Origin: Plutella xylostella
Taxonomy: Eukaryota; Arthropoda; Insecta; Lepidoptera; Plutellidae
NCBI RefSeq assembly: GCF_932276165.1
Contig: NC_063988.1
Coordinates: forward strand, 9,548,001-9,612,000
Length of the DNA: 64,000 bases
Direction: 5' to 3'
Part shown: one piece after another, positions 62,840 through 64,000 of the stretch
Layout: every line of letters begins with the position of its first letter
How positions within the stretch are numbered: position 1 is the stretch's first letter
The notes under the pieces: model-generated
Databases searched by the model: none
Seen by the model: the letters and a program-made list of their open reading frames with translations, nothing else
Told to the model about the DNA's origin: nothing
Program-made: the position numbers and the translations under genes

Positions 62840-64000
62840 AATATTTTTATCTTCTAATTAATCATAAAAGTTACTAAAGTCAAAAATTGTGATCCGAGAT
62901 TTCCCTTCTAGATTTTTATGGGTCATGGTTTTCTTGAAAGTTTGAGTAATTTAGTACACTCACCACTTTTTCATCACATATCCTTCCACCCAAAGGTTGT
63001 CTGGAAGAATTCCTTTTTTTTTGTTATAAGATTGCTTTGATGGAACCTTTGTGTTAGAATAAGATATAAAATGGTGTAATTTATTTTATAGTCACATACT
63101 GCGATTCACGGAAGACGACCAAAATTTCGGAATAAAACGTTGTCAGTAGAACTTGTGAGATGCATAAAATTATATACTTAGGTACTTTTTTTATTGCCCT
63201 GAAATGGATCCAAATTTTTCATATTTTTGGTGAAGAGATTTTTTAGTAGCATCACTTATAAAATATCAGAATTCCGTGGGATCAAAAATTAAAGTTGATT
63301 TTTAGTACATTCCACGAATTTCAGTAAATTTATTAATGTATCTACTAATGTTACAAATACTTAAATCAAACGTTCGAAGCTTTTTCAGCATTTGGAATAG
63401 AGTATAATGGATTAGATTTTTTTAAAATGTACAGGTTGTACTACATTTTCATGATCTATACATTTGATTGAACCCTGAAAAAGAAATATTGATATAATCA
63501 CTTCTCAAACAATAATAATAAAAGCCGCATAAGAATCGGCAATCCACTAACACATATTTGTCACTTTAAACTAAACTTATAAAACCCCTTTGTAGGTTGG
63601 AGTTAAAGAGAGCTCTGGTAATGTATCTAATTAATAACTCGTTGAATATAACTGGTAATTTGATAGTTTATTTATAGAACAACGCGATTCGTATTAGGTG
63701 TATGAGTTGGCAAAATCGTCTTGTGTCACGCTAGAGTATGATTATCATTATCATTATGTACGGACAGCAAAAGCAGAATAATGAGTGGTTTTTATTTGAT
63801 CTTGAAATAATAAAGTAGATCACTGAATATGTATATTTAGCAAGCCAATTACAAGTAAATTTATGGTGTGAAATAGTGAGGGGGTAACAGTTTATCTACG
63901 TTTATTTGATATAATTCAGTTCTTCTATTATAGAAACAAAATAACAAAAAATTATGTAACAGAATTTTTAGCAAGTTGACGTCGATGTCATTTCGTAACT
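62840..64000. other. Non-coding stretch to window end
   Basis: AT-rich, no ORF or repeat recognised; could be intron 1 of the gene hypothesised at 62053. Confidence 0.35.

Overview
This window looks like intergenic or intronic DNA from a lepidopteran (moth or butterfly), built almost entirely of transposable elements of several ages. The evidence is several copies of the short Lep1-type Helitron, two lepidopteran-style tRNA-headed SINE families, many families of small inverted-repeat elements, and LINE 3' ends with short tandem tails on an AT-rich background. No host protein-coding gene could be supported. The only hint of one is a GC-rich block near 62.05-62.30 kb with an initiator-like motif and a consensus splice donor.

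Layout. 1-3.9 kb: the 3' part of a DIRS-type tyrosine-recombinase retrotransposon (RT-RNase H ORF, recombinase ORF, internal complementary region, 3' terminal repeat). An 890-bp inverted-repeat element flanked by AATT duplications splits the recombinase ORF. 4.98-10.03 kb: an apparently intact non-LTR element of the CR1/Jockey group with two ORFs. ORF2 has no ATG and is offset by -1 from ORF1, and a TTTAAAT heptamer lies directly before the ORF1 stop with a 10-bp stem just downstream. 10-24.8 kb: no genes; small DNA elements, Helitrons, one SINE and RTE-type LINE tails. 24.82-36.68 kb: a Ty3/gypsy element on the minus strand with CTAG target duplications and two 285-bp LTRs that look identical by eye. 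Its left (3') LTR is interrupted by a 5.19-kb LINE flanked by CTTAT. 36.7-38.2 kb: a 5'-truncated LINE.

41.2-44.1 kb: an intact 947-aa ORF with a C2H2 finger, a reverse transcriptase and a C-terminal restriction-like endonuclease. 44.2-45.1 kb: a 5'-truncated LINE on the minus strand. 45-62 kb: nested SINEs, Helitrons, TIR elements and tandem repeats, with no genes. 62-64 kb: a possible host promoter/first exon, then AT-rich DNA.

How the parts relate. The elements carry autonomous machinery: reverse transcriptase in all the large ones, APE-type nuclease in two LINEs, a restriction-like nuclease in one, an integrase in the gypsy, and a tyrosine recombinase in the DIRS. The short elements are non-autonomous and have no source in view. 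Nesting gives relative ages: CR1-like LINE inside gypsy LTR; SINE inside SINE inside an older inverted-repeat element; TIR element inside DIRS. All identifications come from motif reading; none was tested by database search.
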